Below, in pieces: positions 46,713 to 57,045 of a stretch of DNA of 57,996 bases. Below the pieces are notes generated by a model, which did no database searches, was not told the origin of the DNA, and worked only from the letters and a program-made list of their open reading frames with translations. The translations under genes and the position numbers were made by a program. Source of the DNA: Massilia timonae CCUG 45783 (GTDB lineage: Bacteria > Pseudomonadota > Gammaproteobacteria > Burkholderiales > Burkholderiaceae_D); the NCBI RefSeq assembly GCF_000315425.1, contig NZ_JH992924.1, positions 2,599 to 60,594 of the forward strand, given 5' to 3'. Numbering within the stretch: the stretch's first letter is position 1; each line of letters starts with the position of its first letter.

Positions 46713-47597
46713 ATGATAAAACTGAAACGCCTTGCCCTTTGCCTCACCCTGATGAGCGCCACCAGCCTGGGCCTTGCCCAGGACAACAGCCAGGTGGTCC
46801 AGGACGGCATCGCGGTCAAGCCGCTGTCGCGCATGCGCGTGCTGGCGCCGGAAGAACAGGTCAACGAGGCCGCGCGCCAGCAGTACACCGAAATGGTGGG
46901 CGAGGCCAAGCAGAAGGGCGTGCTGGCGCCGGAAGGCGACCCCCAGCTCAAGCGCCTGCGCGTGATCGCCCAGCGCATCATCCCGCAGACCACGCGCTGG
47001 AATCCGGCCGCGAGCAAGTGGGAATGGCAGGTCAACCTGTTCAAGTCCGACCAGGTGAACGCCTTCTGCATGCCGGGCGGCCGTATCGGCTTCTATACCG
47101 GCATCATCAATCAGCTGAACCTGACCGACGACGAAGTGGCGGCCGTGATGGGCCACGAGATCGCGCACGCGCTGCGCGAACACGGGCGCGAGCGCCTGGT
47201 CAAGACCAATGTCACCGCGCTCGGCGCCCGCGTCGGCGGCGCGCTGCTGTCGGGGATCTTCGGCGTCGACCCCAACCTGACGGGCACCGCCGCCAATTAT
47301 GCCGGCCAGTTCCTGGTATTGAAATTCTCGCGCGACGAAGAGCGCGAGGCCGACCTGGTGGGCCTGGACATCTCGTCGCGCGCCGGCTACGACCCGCGCG
47401 CCGGCATCGCGCTGTGGCGCAAGATGGCGGCGCTGAACCAGAGCGCGCCGCTCGAGATCTTCTCGACCCACCCGGGCGGCGAAACCCGCATCAAGGACAT
47501 GGAAGCGCACATGAACGTGCTGCTGCCGTTGTACGCGCGCGCCAAGAACACGAGCGTCGCCAGGCTCCCGGCCTACCAGAGCACCGCCCTCAAATGA
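46713..47597 (+). CDS. Exported M48-family metalloprotease
   Basis: A 294-residue protein with a signal peptide (KLKRLALCLTLMSATSLGLA). The zinc motif HEIAH is at 148-152 within MGHEIAHALREHGRER. The third ligand is probably the E in SRDEEREADLVGLD. NAFCMPGGRIGFYTGI is the pre-motif typical of M48 (Oma1/BepA/LoiP-like) peptidases. No TPR repeats follow, so it is closer to LoiP/YggG than to BepA. Likely a periplasmic or outer-membrane quality-control protease. The mature N-terminus has no lipobox cysteine. It is 7 bp before the pseudouridine synthase gene. Confidence 0.9.
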   Translation: MIKLKRLALCLTLMSATSLGLAQDNSQVVQDGIAVKPLSRMRVLAPEEQVNEAARQQYTEMVGEAKQKGVLAPEGDPQLKRLRVIAQRIIPQTTRWNPAASKWEWQVNLFKSDQVNAFCMPGGRIGFYTGIINQLNLTDDEVAAVMGHEIAHALREHGRERLVKTNVTALGARVGGALLSGIFGVDPNLTGTAANYAGQFLVLKFSRDEEREADLVGLDISSRAGYDPRAGIALWRKMAALNQSAPLEIFSTHPGGETRIKDMEAHMNVLLPLYARAKNTSVARLPAYQSTALK

Positions 47598-47604
47598 TGG
47601 TTCG

Positions 47605-48543
47605 ATGGGCCGTGTAGTCGTCAAGGGCCGGCAGGCCGAAGCCAACGCTTACGTGCCGCTGCCGATCCGCGACGGCGTCTCGCCCAGCTACCTGTGGCTG
47701 ACCGAGACCCGCGCCGGGGGCATGCTGCGTTTTCTCGCCGAGCGGTATCCGGACGTGAGCCGCGAAGCCTGGGCCGCGCGCCTGGCGCGCGGCGAGATCG
47801 TCGATGCGAAAGGCGCTGCCCTGGGCCCCGACAGCCACGTGCGCCAGGGCATGCGCATCTGGTATTACCGCGAGCTGGAACAGGCCGAGACGCCGATCCC
47901 GTTCCACGAACAAGTGCTGTTCCGGGACCAGCACATCCTGGTGGCCGACAAGCCGCACTTCCTGCCGACCATCCCGACCGGGCGCTTCCTGAAAGAGACG
48001 CTGCTGGTGCGCCTGAAGCGCGCCCACGACCTGCCGCACCTGGTGCCGATCCACCGGCTCGACCGCGAGACGGCGGGCGTGGTGATCTTCTCGCACAATC
48101 CCGACTCGCGCGGGGCGTATCAATCGATGTTCCAGAAGCGGGTGGTGAAGAAGACCTATGAGGCGCTGGCGCCGATGATGGCGGGACGAGAATTCCCCTT
48201 CACCTACCGCAGCCGCATGCAGGATGCGGAGCAGTTTTTTGTGAGCGAAGAGGTGGAGGGCGAGCCGAATTCGGAGACGCTGATCGAGCTGATCGAGCGG
48301 CGAGGAAACCTGGCGCGTTATCGCCTGCATCCGCACACGGGCCGCAAGCACCAGCTGCGGCTGCACCTGTCGCGCCTCGGCGCGCCGATCGTGAACGACG
48401 CCTTCTATCCGGTCGCGCTGCCGTGCAAGGGCGACGATTTCAGGTCGCCGCTGCAGCTGCTGGCGCGCTCGATCGCCTTCGACGATCCCTTGAGCGGCCA
48501 GCCGCGCAGCTTCTGCAGCGATTTCAGCCTGGATTGGCCCTGA
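47605..48543 (+). CDS. RluA-family RNA pseudouridine synthase
   Basis: A 312-residue pseudouridine synthase. An S4-like N-terminal part (LRFLAERYPDVSREAWAARLARGEI) is followed by the catalytic motif HRLDRETAGVVIFS, with the reactive aspartate. KKTYEALAPM and the closing LHPHTGRKHQLRLHLSRLGAPI complete the RluA fold. The site modified (rRNA or tRNA) cannot be told from sequence; the short S4 region points to an RluA/TruC-like member. The ATG at 47605 lies 7 bp after the protease gene. It converges with xth, with stop codons one base apart. Confidence 0.9.
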   Translation: MGRVVVKGRQAEANAYVPLPIRDGVSPSYLWLTETRAGGMLRFLAERYPDVSREAWAARLARGEIVDAKGAALGPDSHVRQGMRIWYYRELEQAETPIPFHEQVLFRDQHILVADKPHFLPTIPTGRFLKETLLVRLKRAHDLPHLVPIHRLDRETAGVVIFSHNPDSRGAYQSMFQKRVVKKTYEALAPMMAGREFPFTYRSRMQDAEQFFVSEEVEGEPNSETLIELIERRGNLARYRLHPHTGRKHQLRLHLSRLGAPIVNDAFYPVALPCKGDDFRSPLQLLARSIAFDDPLSGQPRSFCSDFSLDWP

Positions 48544-48544
48544 A

Positions 48545-49315
48545 TCAGCGCTCGTAATCGATGATCAAGGGAGCGTGGTCGGAGAACTTGACGTCCTTGT
48601 AGACCGAGACGGCCTTGGCGCACTTGGCGAGGCCCGGGGTGGCGACATGGTAGTCGATGCGCCAGCCCACGTTCTTGGCATAGGCCTGCCCGCGGTTGCT
48701 CCACCAGGTGTACTGCTCGGGACGCGGGTCCAGGCCGCGGTGCACGTCGACCAGGCCCAGTTCGTCGAAGATGCGCGTCATCCAGGCGCGCTCCTCGGGC
48801 AGGAAGCCCGAATTCTTCAGGTTGCCCTTCCAGTTCTTGAGGTCGATCTCTTTATGCGCGATGTTCCAGTCGCCGCAGATCACGATTTCGCGGCCCTCGG
48901 CCTGCAGCTCCTGCAGGTGCGGCAGGAACACTTCCATGAAGCGGAACTTGGCCAGCTGACGCTCGGGCGACGAGGAGCCCGACGGCGCATACAGCGAGAT
49001 CACGGTCAGGTCGCCGAAGTCGCAGCGCGTATAGCGGCCCTCGGCGTCGAACTCGACGCAGCCGAAGCCGATGCGGTGCTTGTCCGGGGCGGTGCGGCTG
49101 TAGACGCCGGTGCCCGAATAGCCCTTCTTCTCGGCGTAGTGGAAGTGGCCATGGTAGCCGTGCGGGCGCAGGAAATCCTCGGTCATGTCGGCTTCCTGGG
49201 CCTTGAGCTCCTGGACGCAGATATAGTCGGCATCCTGCGTGGCGAGCCATTCGAAGAAGCCCTTCTTGTGGGCGGAACGGATGCCGTTCAGGTTCGCAGA
49301 AATAATTCGTGGCAT
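48545..49315 (-). CDS. xth: Exodeoxyribonuclease III
   Basis: A 256-residue AP endonuclease/exonuclease of the ExoIII type. ISANLNGIRSAHKKGFFEWL and CVQELKAQ hold the metal-binding N and E. GTGVYSRTAPDKHRIGFG follows, then VICGDWNIAHKEIDLKN (catalytic D and N) and the final SDHAPLIIDY (catalytic D-H). It repairs abasic sites. Length and motif order are normal. It is divergent from the histidine kinase gene, with 218 bp between. The stop lies one base from that of the pseudouridine synthase. Confidence 0.96.
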   Translation of the reverse strand: MPRIISANLNGIRSAHKKGFFEWLATQDADYICVQELKAQEADMTEDFLRPHGYHGHFHYAEKKGYSGTGVYSRTAPDKHRIGFGCVEFDAEGRYTRCDFGDLTVISLYAPSGSSSPERQLAKFRFMEVFLPHLQELQAEGREIVICGDWNIAHKEIDLKNWKGNLKNSGFLPEERAWMTRIFDELGLVDVHRGLDPRPEQYTWWSNRGQAYAKNVGWRIDYHVATPGLAKCAKAVSVYKDVKFSDHAPLIIDYER

Positions 49316-49533
49316 GGTGATGATAAGACTGGTAATGGATCAGCGGGTTTAATGGCCACCCGGCAACAAGCGGGACAGTGTAGCGCGTTTTTGAACCGTC
49401 CGTCATGCCTGCCGACTGTTGCGGATATGCAGTAGATGCCGTGATGAAGGGCAACGATCTGTTACACTAGGCATTCTCCTGCGTCGTACGCCGCGTCAAC
49501 TTCCTGACGTTGCATTGCCTCCTTCCCAAGTCC

Positions 49534-51480
49534 ATGAACACTGACAAACCGCTACTCGCGGGCATCGTCGATTCCGGCGTTTGCCTGCCCGCCGCATCGA
49601 ACGCCGAGCTGGCCGACTTTGTGGAGAATGCCGTCGAAGGCCTGCACCGGGTCGGCCCGGACGGCACCATCCTGTGGGCCAACCGCGCCGAACTGCAGCT
49701 GCTCGGCTATGAGTGGGACGAATACGTCGGCCGCCACATCGCCGACTTCCACGCCGATCCGGCCACGATCGACTACATCCTGACGACCCTGCTGTCGGGC
49801 GGGGTGCTGTACGACCAGCCGGCGCGGCTGCGCTGCAAGGATGGCTCGATCAAGCATGTGCTGATCCACTCCAACGGGCATTTCGAGGACGGCCGGCTGC
49901 GCTACACGCGCTGCTTCACGCGCGACGCCACCGAGCGGCACGAGCGCGACGTGGCGCTGGCCCAGCGCGACGCCATGCTGCTCAATGCGCCGGTGGCGGC
50001 GGCCCTCCTGATGGGGCCCGAGCTGCGCTTCCACCTCGTCAATCGCCGCTATTGCGAACTGGTCGGCTCCAATGAACTGGTTGGACGCACCTTCGGCGAG
50101 GCTTTCCCGCGCCTGTCCGGCAGCGGCGTGGCCGAGCGCATCGCCCACGTGTTCGCCACCGGCGAGCCGTATCACGCGGAAGAACTGGCCCTGGGCCGCC
50201 TCGACTCCCAGGGCCAGCTGGAAGAGCGCTATTTCAAGTTCAGCCTGGAGCCGCTGACGGGCGTGGACGGGCGGCCGGACGGCGTGATCCTGGTCGCGGT
50301 CGAGGTGACCGACCACGTGCGCAGCCGCCAGGCGATCGAGCGCGCTCATCGCGAGCGCGAACAGTTGCTGGTGGAGTTGAGCGCGGCCAGCCGGGCCAAG
50401 GACGAGTTCCTGGCCATGCTGGGCCATGAGCTGCGTAATCCCCTGTCGCCGATCGTCATCGCGTTGCAGCTGATGCGCATGCGCGGCGACGGCGCGCACG
50501 GCCGCGAGGGCGAGATCATCCAGCGCCAGGTGGACCATCTGGTGCGGCTGGTGGACGACCTGCTCGACGTCTCGCGCGTCACGCGCGGCAAGATCGAGCT
50601 CAAGGTCGAGCGGGTCGAACTGGCGCGGGTGGTCGACAAGGCGGTCGAGATGGCAAGCCTGCTGATCGAGCAGCGCCGCCACCGCCTCGAAGTCGAACTC
50701 GAACCCGGCCTGGCGTGGGAAGGCGATCCGGTGCGATTGGCGCAGGTGGTGTCGAACCTGCTGACCAATGCGGCGCGCTATACCGAGCCGGGTGGCCAGC
50801 TGTGGCTGCGCGTACTGCGCGTACTGCGCGACGGGCTTGAAGCGGTCGAGATCAGCGTGCGCGACACCGGCATCGGCCTCGCGCCCGAGGTGCGCGAACA
50901 GGTGTTCGAGCTGTTCTTCCAGGGCAAGCGCAGCATCGACCGCGCCGAAGGCGGACTCGGGATCGGGCTGGCGCTGGTGAAGAACATCGTCGAGCTGCAC
51001 GGCGGCAGCGTCCATGCGCACAGCGAGGGACGCGGCCTGGGCAGCGAATTCGTGGTGCGCCTGCCGCTAAGCAGCGTAGCCCAGGCGCCGGCTCCGATGG
51101 CGGGCGTCGCCTCGCAGCGCGTGCTGCTGGTGGACGACAATGCCGACGGCGCCGATACCCTGGGCCGCCTGCTGCGTGCGCACGGCCACGCGGTCGAGGT
51201 GTACCACGATCCGGTCGGCGCGCTGGCGGCGCTGGAGCGCTTCAGGCCCACGGTCGCCTTGCTCGACATCGGCCTGCCGGTGCTGGACGGCTACCAGCTC
51301 GCCGCGCGCATCCGCGCGCTGCCCGGCGGGGCGGGCTGCCGCCTGGTGGCGCTGAGCGGCTACGGGCTGGCGGCCGACCATGCGAGGAGCGAGGCGGCCG
51401 GCTTCGAGCGCCACCTGGTCAAGCCGGTCAATCCGGACGAGGTGGCGCGGGTGGTCGCGGCCGACGCCGCGACGGATTAA
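49534..51480 (+). CDS. PAS hybrid sensor histidine kinase with C-terminal receiver
   Basis: A 648-residue soluble hybrid kinase. The first PAS domain (about 25-135) is VEGLHRVGPDGTILWANRAELQ. The second PAS (about 145-265) contains FHLVNRRYCELVG. The phospho-histidine is H298 in LAMLGHELRNPLSP. The ATPase follows, with N-box VSNLLTNAARY and G-boxes RDTGIGLAPEV and GGLGIGLALVKNIV. The C-terminal receiver opens VLLVDDNADGADTL and holds its aspartate in LLDIGLPVLDGY. No membrane segment is seen, so the signal is probably cytoplasmic. The ATG at 49534 is chosen; upstream only TTG is available. No DNA-binding partner is adjacent. Confidence 0.92.
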   Translation: MNTDKPLLAGIVDSGVCLPAASNAELADFVENAVEGLHRVGPDGTILWANRAELQLLGYEWDEYVGRHIADFHADPATIDYILTTLLSGGVLYDQPARLRCKDGSIKHVLIHSNGHFEDGRLRYTRCFTRDATERHERDVALAQRDAMLLNAPVAAALLMGPELRFHLVNRRYCELVGSNELVGRTFGEAFPRLSGSGVAERIAHVFATGEPYHAEELALGRLDSQGQLEERYFKFSLEPLTGVDGRPDGVILVAVEVTDHVRSRQAIERAHREREQLLVELSAASRAKDEFLAMLGHELRNPLSPIVIALQLMRMRGDGAHGREGEIIQRQVDHLVRLVDDLLDVSRVTRGKIELKVERVELARVVDKAVEMASLLIEQRRHRLEVELEPGLAWEGDPVRLAQVVSNLLTNAARYTEPGGQLWLRVLRVLRDGLEAVEISVRDTGIGLAPEVREQVFELFFQGKRSIDRAEGGLGIGLALVKNIVELHGGSVHAHSEGRGLGSEFVVRLPLSSVAQAPAPMAGVASQRVLLVDDNADGADTLGRLLRAHGHAVEVYHDPVGALAALERFRPTVALLDIGLPVLDGYQLAARIRALPGGAGCRLVALSGYGLAADHARSEAAGFERHLVKPVNPDEVARVVAADAATD

Positions 51481-51513
51481 AATAGCCGCTTTCGACATTC
51501 AGGGAGAGAGTAC

Positions 51514-52176
51514 ATGAGCGATCTGCGCCAGCAATTCATCGGGTTTTCGGTCGAGGCCGAGGTATTGAAGTTCGGCCAATTCACGACCAAGGCCGGCCGC
51601 CTGTCGCCGTACTTCTTCAACGCCGGCCTGTTCCACGACGGCGCCACGCTGGGCAAGCTCGCCCAGTTCTACGCCCAGACCCTGCTCGATTCGGGCGTCG
51701 AATTCGACATGCTGTTCGGCCCTGCCTACAAGGGCATCACCCTGGCCAGCGCCACCGCCGTGGCCCTGGCCGCGAAGGGCCGCGACACCTCGTTCGCCTA
51801 CAACCGCAAGGAAGCGAAGGATCACGGCGAGGGCGGCACCATCGTCGGCGCCAAGCTGCAGGGTAAAGTGGTGATCATCGACGACGTGATCTCGGCCGGC
51901 ACCTCGGTGCGCGAATCGGTGACGATGATCCGCGCCGCCGGCGCCGAACCGGCCGCCGTACTGATCGCGCTGGACCGCATGGAGCGTTCGGGGAAGGACG
52001 ACGCGCTGTCCGAACTGTCGGCAGTGCAGGAAGTCGCGCGCGAGTTCAACATCCCCGTGATCTCGATCGCCAACCTCGAAGACCTGTTCACCTACCTCGA
52101 CACCCACACCCAGGACGCGCGCCTGTCCCAGCACAAGGACGCCGTCGCCGCATACCGCACCCGCTACGGTATCTAA
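51514..52176 (+). CDS. pyrE: Orotate phosphoribosyltransferase
   Basis: A 220-residue enzyme that makes orotidine 5'-phosphate in pyrimidine synthesis. [20 protein letters not shown] is the PyrE start, [10 protein letters not shown] is the substrate loop, and [17 protein letters not shown] is the PRPP-binding motif. GGGAGAG lies before the ATG, 33 bp after the kinase stop. It is followed by a long perfect palindrome that separates it from the convergent gatB. Complete and canonical. Confidence 0.97.
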   Translation: MSDLRQQFIGFSVEAEVLKFGQFTTKAGRLSPYFFNAGLFHDGATLGKLAQFYAQTLLDSGVEFDMLFGPAYKGITLASATAVALAAKGRDTSFAYNRKEAKDHGEGGTIVGAKLQGKVVIIDDVISAGTSVRESVTMIRAAGAEPAAVLIALDRMERSGKDDALSELSAVQEVAREFNIPVISIANLEDLFTYLDTHTQDARLSQHKDAVAAYRTRYGI

Positions 52177-52185
52177 CATGTGAAA

Positions 52186-52258
52186 ACAATGAGGGTCAGC
52201 GTCGCATTACTGGCAGTTCCGGGAAACTGCTCAATAATGCGACGCTGACCCTCATTGT
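52186..52258. repeat. Long palindromic element (24-bp perfect arms), probable bidirectional terminator or mobile repeat
   Basis: Arms at 52186-52209 and 52235-52258 are perfect reverse complements of 24 bases, outer ends ACAATGAGGG and CCCTCATTGT. The 25-base spacer contains its own hairpin GCAGTT/AACTGC. It fills the space between the convergent stops of pyrE and gatB. Such a long exact palindrome is more than a simple terminator needs and looks like a REP/MITE-like dispersed repeat. Confidence 0.8.
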
Positions 52259-52271
52259 CGATGGCTGAGGG

Positions 52272-53732
52272 TTAGCCGGCGAGTTTTTGTTTCAGCAGTT
52301 CGGTCACCTGGGCCGGGTTCGCCTTGCCCTTCGACGCCTTCATCGTCTGGCCGATCAGGGCGTTGATGGCGGCTTCCTTGCCGGCGCGGTATTGCTCGAC
52401 CGACTTGGCGTTGGCGGCCAGGACTTCGTCGACGATCGCTTCCAGCGCGCCCGTGTCCGAGATCTGCTTCAGGCCCTTCTGGTCGATCACGGTGTCGGCC
52501 AGGTTTTCGTCGTCCGATTTGGCTTCCCACATCGCGGCGAAGACTTCCTTGCCCGCCTTGTTCGAGATCGTGCCGTCGGCGATGCGCTTGAGCAGCAGCG
52601 CCAGTTGCGCCGCGCTCACCGGCGCGTCGCCGATGTCCACGCCTTCGCGGTTCAGGGTCGACGAGACGTCGCCCATCATCCAGTTGGCGGCCGCCTTGGC
52701 GTTTTCCTTGCCGGCCTTGGCCACCACGGCTTCGTAGTAGCCCGCCATCGCCTTCGACGAGGTCAGGACCAGGCTGTCGTACTCCGGCAGGCCATACTCG
52801 CCCGTGAAGCGCGCGCGCAGGGCGCCCGGCAGCTCCGGCATCCCGGCCTTCACGCGGTCGATCCAGTCCTGGCCGATCACCAGGGGAGGCAGGTCGGGGT
52901 CGGGGAAGTAGCGGTAATCCTGGGCGTCTTCCTTGGTGCGCATCGAGCGCGTCTCCTTGCGGTCCGGGTCCCACAGGCGCGTCGCCTGGATCACCTTGCC
53001 GCCGTCCTCGATCAGCTCGATCTGGCGCCGCACCTCGTAGTGGATCGCCTCTTCCATGAAGCGGAACGAGTTCAGGTTCTTGATCTCGCAGCGGGTGCCG
53101 AATTCCTTCTGGCCGACGGGGCGCACAGAGACGTTGACGTCGCAGCGGAACGAACCCTCCTGCATATTGCCGTCGCAGACGCCCAGCCACATCACCAGCG
53201 AGTGCAGGGCCTTGGCATACGCCACCGCCTCGGCGGCGCTGCGCATCTCGGGCTCGGACACGATCTCGAGCAGCGGCGTGCCGGCGCGATTCAGGTCGAT
53301 GCCGCTCATGCCGGCATAGTCTTCGTGCAGCGACTTGCCGGCGTCTTCCTCGAGGTGGGCGCGGGTCAGATTGACGGTCTTGGTCTCCAGCTTGCCGTCT
53401 TTTTCATAGGCGAAGCTGATGGTGCCGCCCTGGACCACCGGATCCTCGAACTGGCTGATCTGGTAACCCTTCGGCAGGTCGGGATAAAAGTAGTTCTTGC
53501 GCGCGAAGACCGACTGCGGCGCGATTTTTGCGCCGACCGCCAGGCCGAAGCGGATCGCGCGCTCGACCGCGCCGCGGTTCAGCACCGGCAGCACGCCCGG
53601 CAGCGCCAGGTCGACCGGGCTCGCTTGCGTGTTCGGCTCGGCGCCGAAGCGGATCGAGCTGCCGCTGAAGATTTTCGATTGGGTCGTGAGCTGGACGTGG
53701 TTCTCAAGACCGATGACGACTTCCCATTGCAT
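52272..53732 (-). CDS. gatB: Asp-tRNA(Asn)/Glu-tRNA(Gln) amidotransferase subunit B
   Basis: A 486-residue subunit that binds and activates the mischarged tRNA in the GatCAB transamidation complex. [20 protein letters not shown] is the family start, and [23 protein letters not shown] wording ([15 protein letters not shown]) is the GatB signature. The C-terminal YqeY-like helical domain contains [18 protein letters not shown]. The ATG at 53732 has GAGAGAA upstream; a frame extension to 53768 overlaps gatA. Third gene of gatCAB on the minus strand. It indicates that this organism makes Asn-tRNA and/or Gln-tRNA indirectly. Confidence 0.96.
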   Translation of the reverse strand: MQWEVVIGLENHVQLTTQSKIFSGSSIRFGAEPNTQASPVDLALPGVLPVLNRGAVERAIRFGLAVGAKIAPQSVFARKNYFYPDLPKGYQISQFEDPVVQGGTISFAYEKDGKLETKTVNLTRAHLEEDAGKSLHEDYAGMSGIDLNRAGTPLLEIVSEPEMRSAAEAVAYAKALHSLVMWLGVCDGNMQEGSFRCDVNVSVRPVGQKEFGTRCEIKNLNSFRFMEEAIHYEVRRQIELIEDGGKVIQATRLWDPDRKETRSMRTKEDAQDYRYFPDPDLPPLVIGQDWIDRVKAGMPELPGALRARFTGEYGLPEYDSLVLTSSKAMAGYYEAVVAKAGKENAKAAANWMMGDVSSTLNREGVDIGDAPVSAAQLALLLKRIADGTISNKAGKEVFAAMWEAKSDDENLADTVIDQKGLKQISDTGALEAIVDEVLAANAKSVEQYRAGKEAAINALIGQTMKASKGKANPAQVTELLKQKLAG

Positions 53733-53764
53733 AGTGTTCTCTCTTTGTTCAGTAGCGTCGCGGA

Positions 53765-55252
53765 TCACACGCCTTCGGGCGTGCGCTTGTGCCAGTCGGT
53801 CGCCTGCTGGTACTGGTGCGCGATGTTCAGCAGTTTCGCCTCGGCGAAGTAGTTGCCGATGATTTGCAGGCCCACCGGGCGCTTGCCGTTCGCTTCACTG
53901 CCTTCCTTGCCATCTCCGAAACCGCAGGGGATCGACATGCCGGGCAGGCCGGCCAGGCTGGTCGACAGCGTGAAGATGTCGGCCAGGTAGTTCGCCACCG
54001 GGTCATTGGTCTTCGAGCCCAGGTCCCAGGCCACCGTCGGCGCCACCGGCCCCATGATCACGTCGCATTTGTCCGCGAACGCAGCCTGGAAGTCGTCCGC
54101 GATCAGGCGCCGGATCTTTTGCGCCTGCACGTAATAGGCGTCGTAGTAGCCGTGGCACAGCACATAGGTGCCGACCATGATGCGGCGTTTCACTTCGCTG
54201 CCGAAGCCTTCGGCGCGGGTTTTGCGGTACATGTCCTGCAAGTCCTTGTACTCCGCGGCGCGGTGGCCGTAGCGCACGCCGTCGAAGCGCGACAGGTTCG
54301 ACGAGGCTTCCGCCGGCGCGATGATGTAGTAGGTCGGAATCGACAGCGCCGTTTTCGGCAGCGAGATGTCGACCAGCACCGCGCCCAGTTTCACGAACTG
54401 CTCGAGCGCCGCCCGCACCGCGCCTTCGACGTCGCTGGCCAGGCCTTCGCCGAAGTATTCCGAAGGCACGCCGATGCGCAGGCCGGCCAGCGGCTTGTTC
54501 AGGTCGCGCGTATAGTCTTCGCGGACGTTGCCCTGTTCGACCGTGAGGCTGGTCGAATCGCGCTCGTCGAAGCCGATCATTTCGTTGAGCAGCAGCGCGC
54601 AGTCCTCGGCGGTCTGGGCGATCGGGCCGCCCTGGTCCAGCGACGAGGCGAAGGCGATCATGCCGAAGCGCGACACGCGGCCATAGGTCGGCTTGATGCC
54701 GGTGACGCCGCAGAAGGCGGCCGGCTGGCGGATCGAGCCGCCGGTGTCGGTCGCGGTGGCGGCCGGCGCCAGGCGCGCGGCGATCGCCGCGGCCGAGCCG
54801 CCCGACGAGCCGCCCGGCACGGCTGCTGCGTCCCACGGGTTCTTCACCGCGCCATAGGCCGAGTTCTCGTTGGCCGAGCCCATCGCGAATTCGTCCAGGT
54901 TGACCTTGCCCAGGGTAACCATGCCGGCCGCGTTGAAGCGGTCGACGACGGTCGCGTCGAACGGGCTGACGTAACCGTCCAGCATCTTCGAGCCGGCCGT
55001 GGTGCGCCAGCCGCGGGTGACGAAGATGTCCTTGTGCGCGATCGGCACGCCGGTCAGCGGGCCGGCCGTGCCTTGCGCGAAGCGGGCGTCGGCGGCCGCG
55101 GCCTGGGCCAGCGTCAGTTCGTGGTCCACGTGCAGGAAGGCGTTGTGCCCGCTCGCGTCGATGCGGCCGAGGTAGTGGCGCGCCAGCTCGGTCGCGGACA
55201 CCTGTTTCGAGTGCAGGAGCGCGGACAGCTCCTTGATGGTCTTGTTATGCAT
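53765..55252 (-). CDS. gatA: Asp-tRNA(Asn)/Glu-tRNA(Gln) amidotransferase subunit A
   Basis: A 495-residue amidase that frees ammonia from glutamine for GatCAB. The amidase-signature lysine is in [10 protein letters not shown], and the serines are in [17 protein letters not shown] and [16 protein letters not shown] (Ser-cisSer-Lys triad). [18 protein letters not shown] and [18 protein letters not shown] are also typical. Complete. It lies between gatC (35 bp upstream) and gatB (32 bp downstream) in one operon. Confidence 0.96.
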   Translation of the reverse strand: MHNKTIKELSALLHSKQVSATELARHYLGRIDASGHNAFLHVDHELTLAQAAAADARFAQGTAGPLTGVPIAHKDIFVTRGWRTTAGSKMLDGYVSPFDATVVDRFNAAGMVTLGKVNLDEFAMGSANENSAYGAVKNPWDAAAVPGGSSGGSAAAIAARLAPAATATDTGGSIRQPAAFCGVTGIKPTYGRVSRFGMIAFASSLDQGGPIAQTAEDCALLLNEMIGFDERDSTSLTVEQGNVREDYTRDLNKPLAGLRIGVPSEYFGEGLASDVEGAVRAALEQFVKLGAVLVDISLPKTALSIPTYYIIAPAEASSNLSRFDGVRYGHRAAEYKDLQDMYRKTRAEGFGSEVKRRIMVGTYVLCHGYYDAYYVQAQKIRRLIADDFQAAFADKCDVIMGPVAPTVAWDLGSKTNDPVANYLADIFTLSTSLAGLPGMSIPCGFGDGKEGSEANGKRPVGLQIIGNYFAEAKLLNIAHQYQQATDWHKRTPEGV

Positions 55253-55287
55253 GTGCGTGTCGATTCTTTAGCGATTTTCTGGGCGGT

Positions 55288-55587
55288 TTACTCGATGACC
55301 TTCGGCACCAGGTACAGGCCATCCTGGGCCTTCGGCGCCGGCGCCTGGTAGTCTTCGCGGCGGTTCTCTTCGGTGACCGCATCGTCGCGCAGGCGCAGCG
55401 GCAGGGCCAGGATGGCCGATAGCGGCTGGGCCAGCGGCGCCACGCCGGTGGTGTCGACCGCCTGCATCTGCTCGGCCAGCGCGAAGATGCCGTTCAGCTC
55501 GGCCAGCGCGGTCTCGGCATGGGCGTCGTCCATGTCGAGCTGGGCCAGGTTGGCGATGCGTTTTACGTCGGAAAGGGTCAGGGACAT
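55288..55587 (-). CDS. gatC: Asp-tRNA(Asn)/Glu-tRNA(Gln) amidotransferase subunit C
   Basis: A 99-residue small subunit that wraps and stabilises Gat[21 protein letters not shown] is the helical start, followed by [25 protein letters not shown] and the tail [23 protein letters not shown]. The ATG at 55587 is preceded on the minus strand by a poor ribosome site. The longer frame reaching 55866 crosses the mreB promoter region and is rejected. First gene of the operon, divergent from mreB. Confidence 0.93.
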   Translation of the reverse strand: MSLTLSDVKRIANLAQLDMDDAHAETALAELNGIFALAEQMQAVDTTGVAPLAQPLSAILALPLRLRDDAVTEENRREDYQAPAPKAQDGLYLVPKVIE

Positions 55588-56945
<1,358 letters not shown>

Positions 56946-57045
56946 GACGCGCGTGATCAACCGGGGCGGGCAGGGCGTGCGGTCACAAGCTGCGCGCATC
57001 TGCCCGCCTTGGTATTGACCGCCCGCGTTATCACCAACGGACGTC

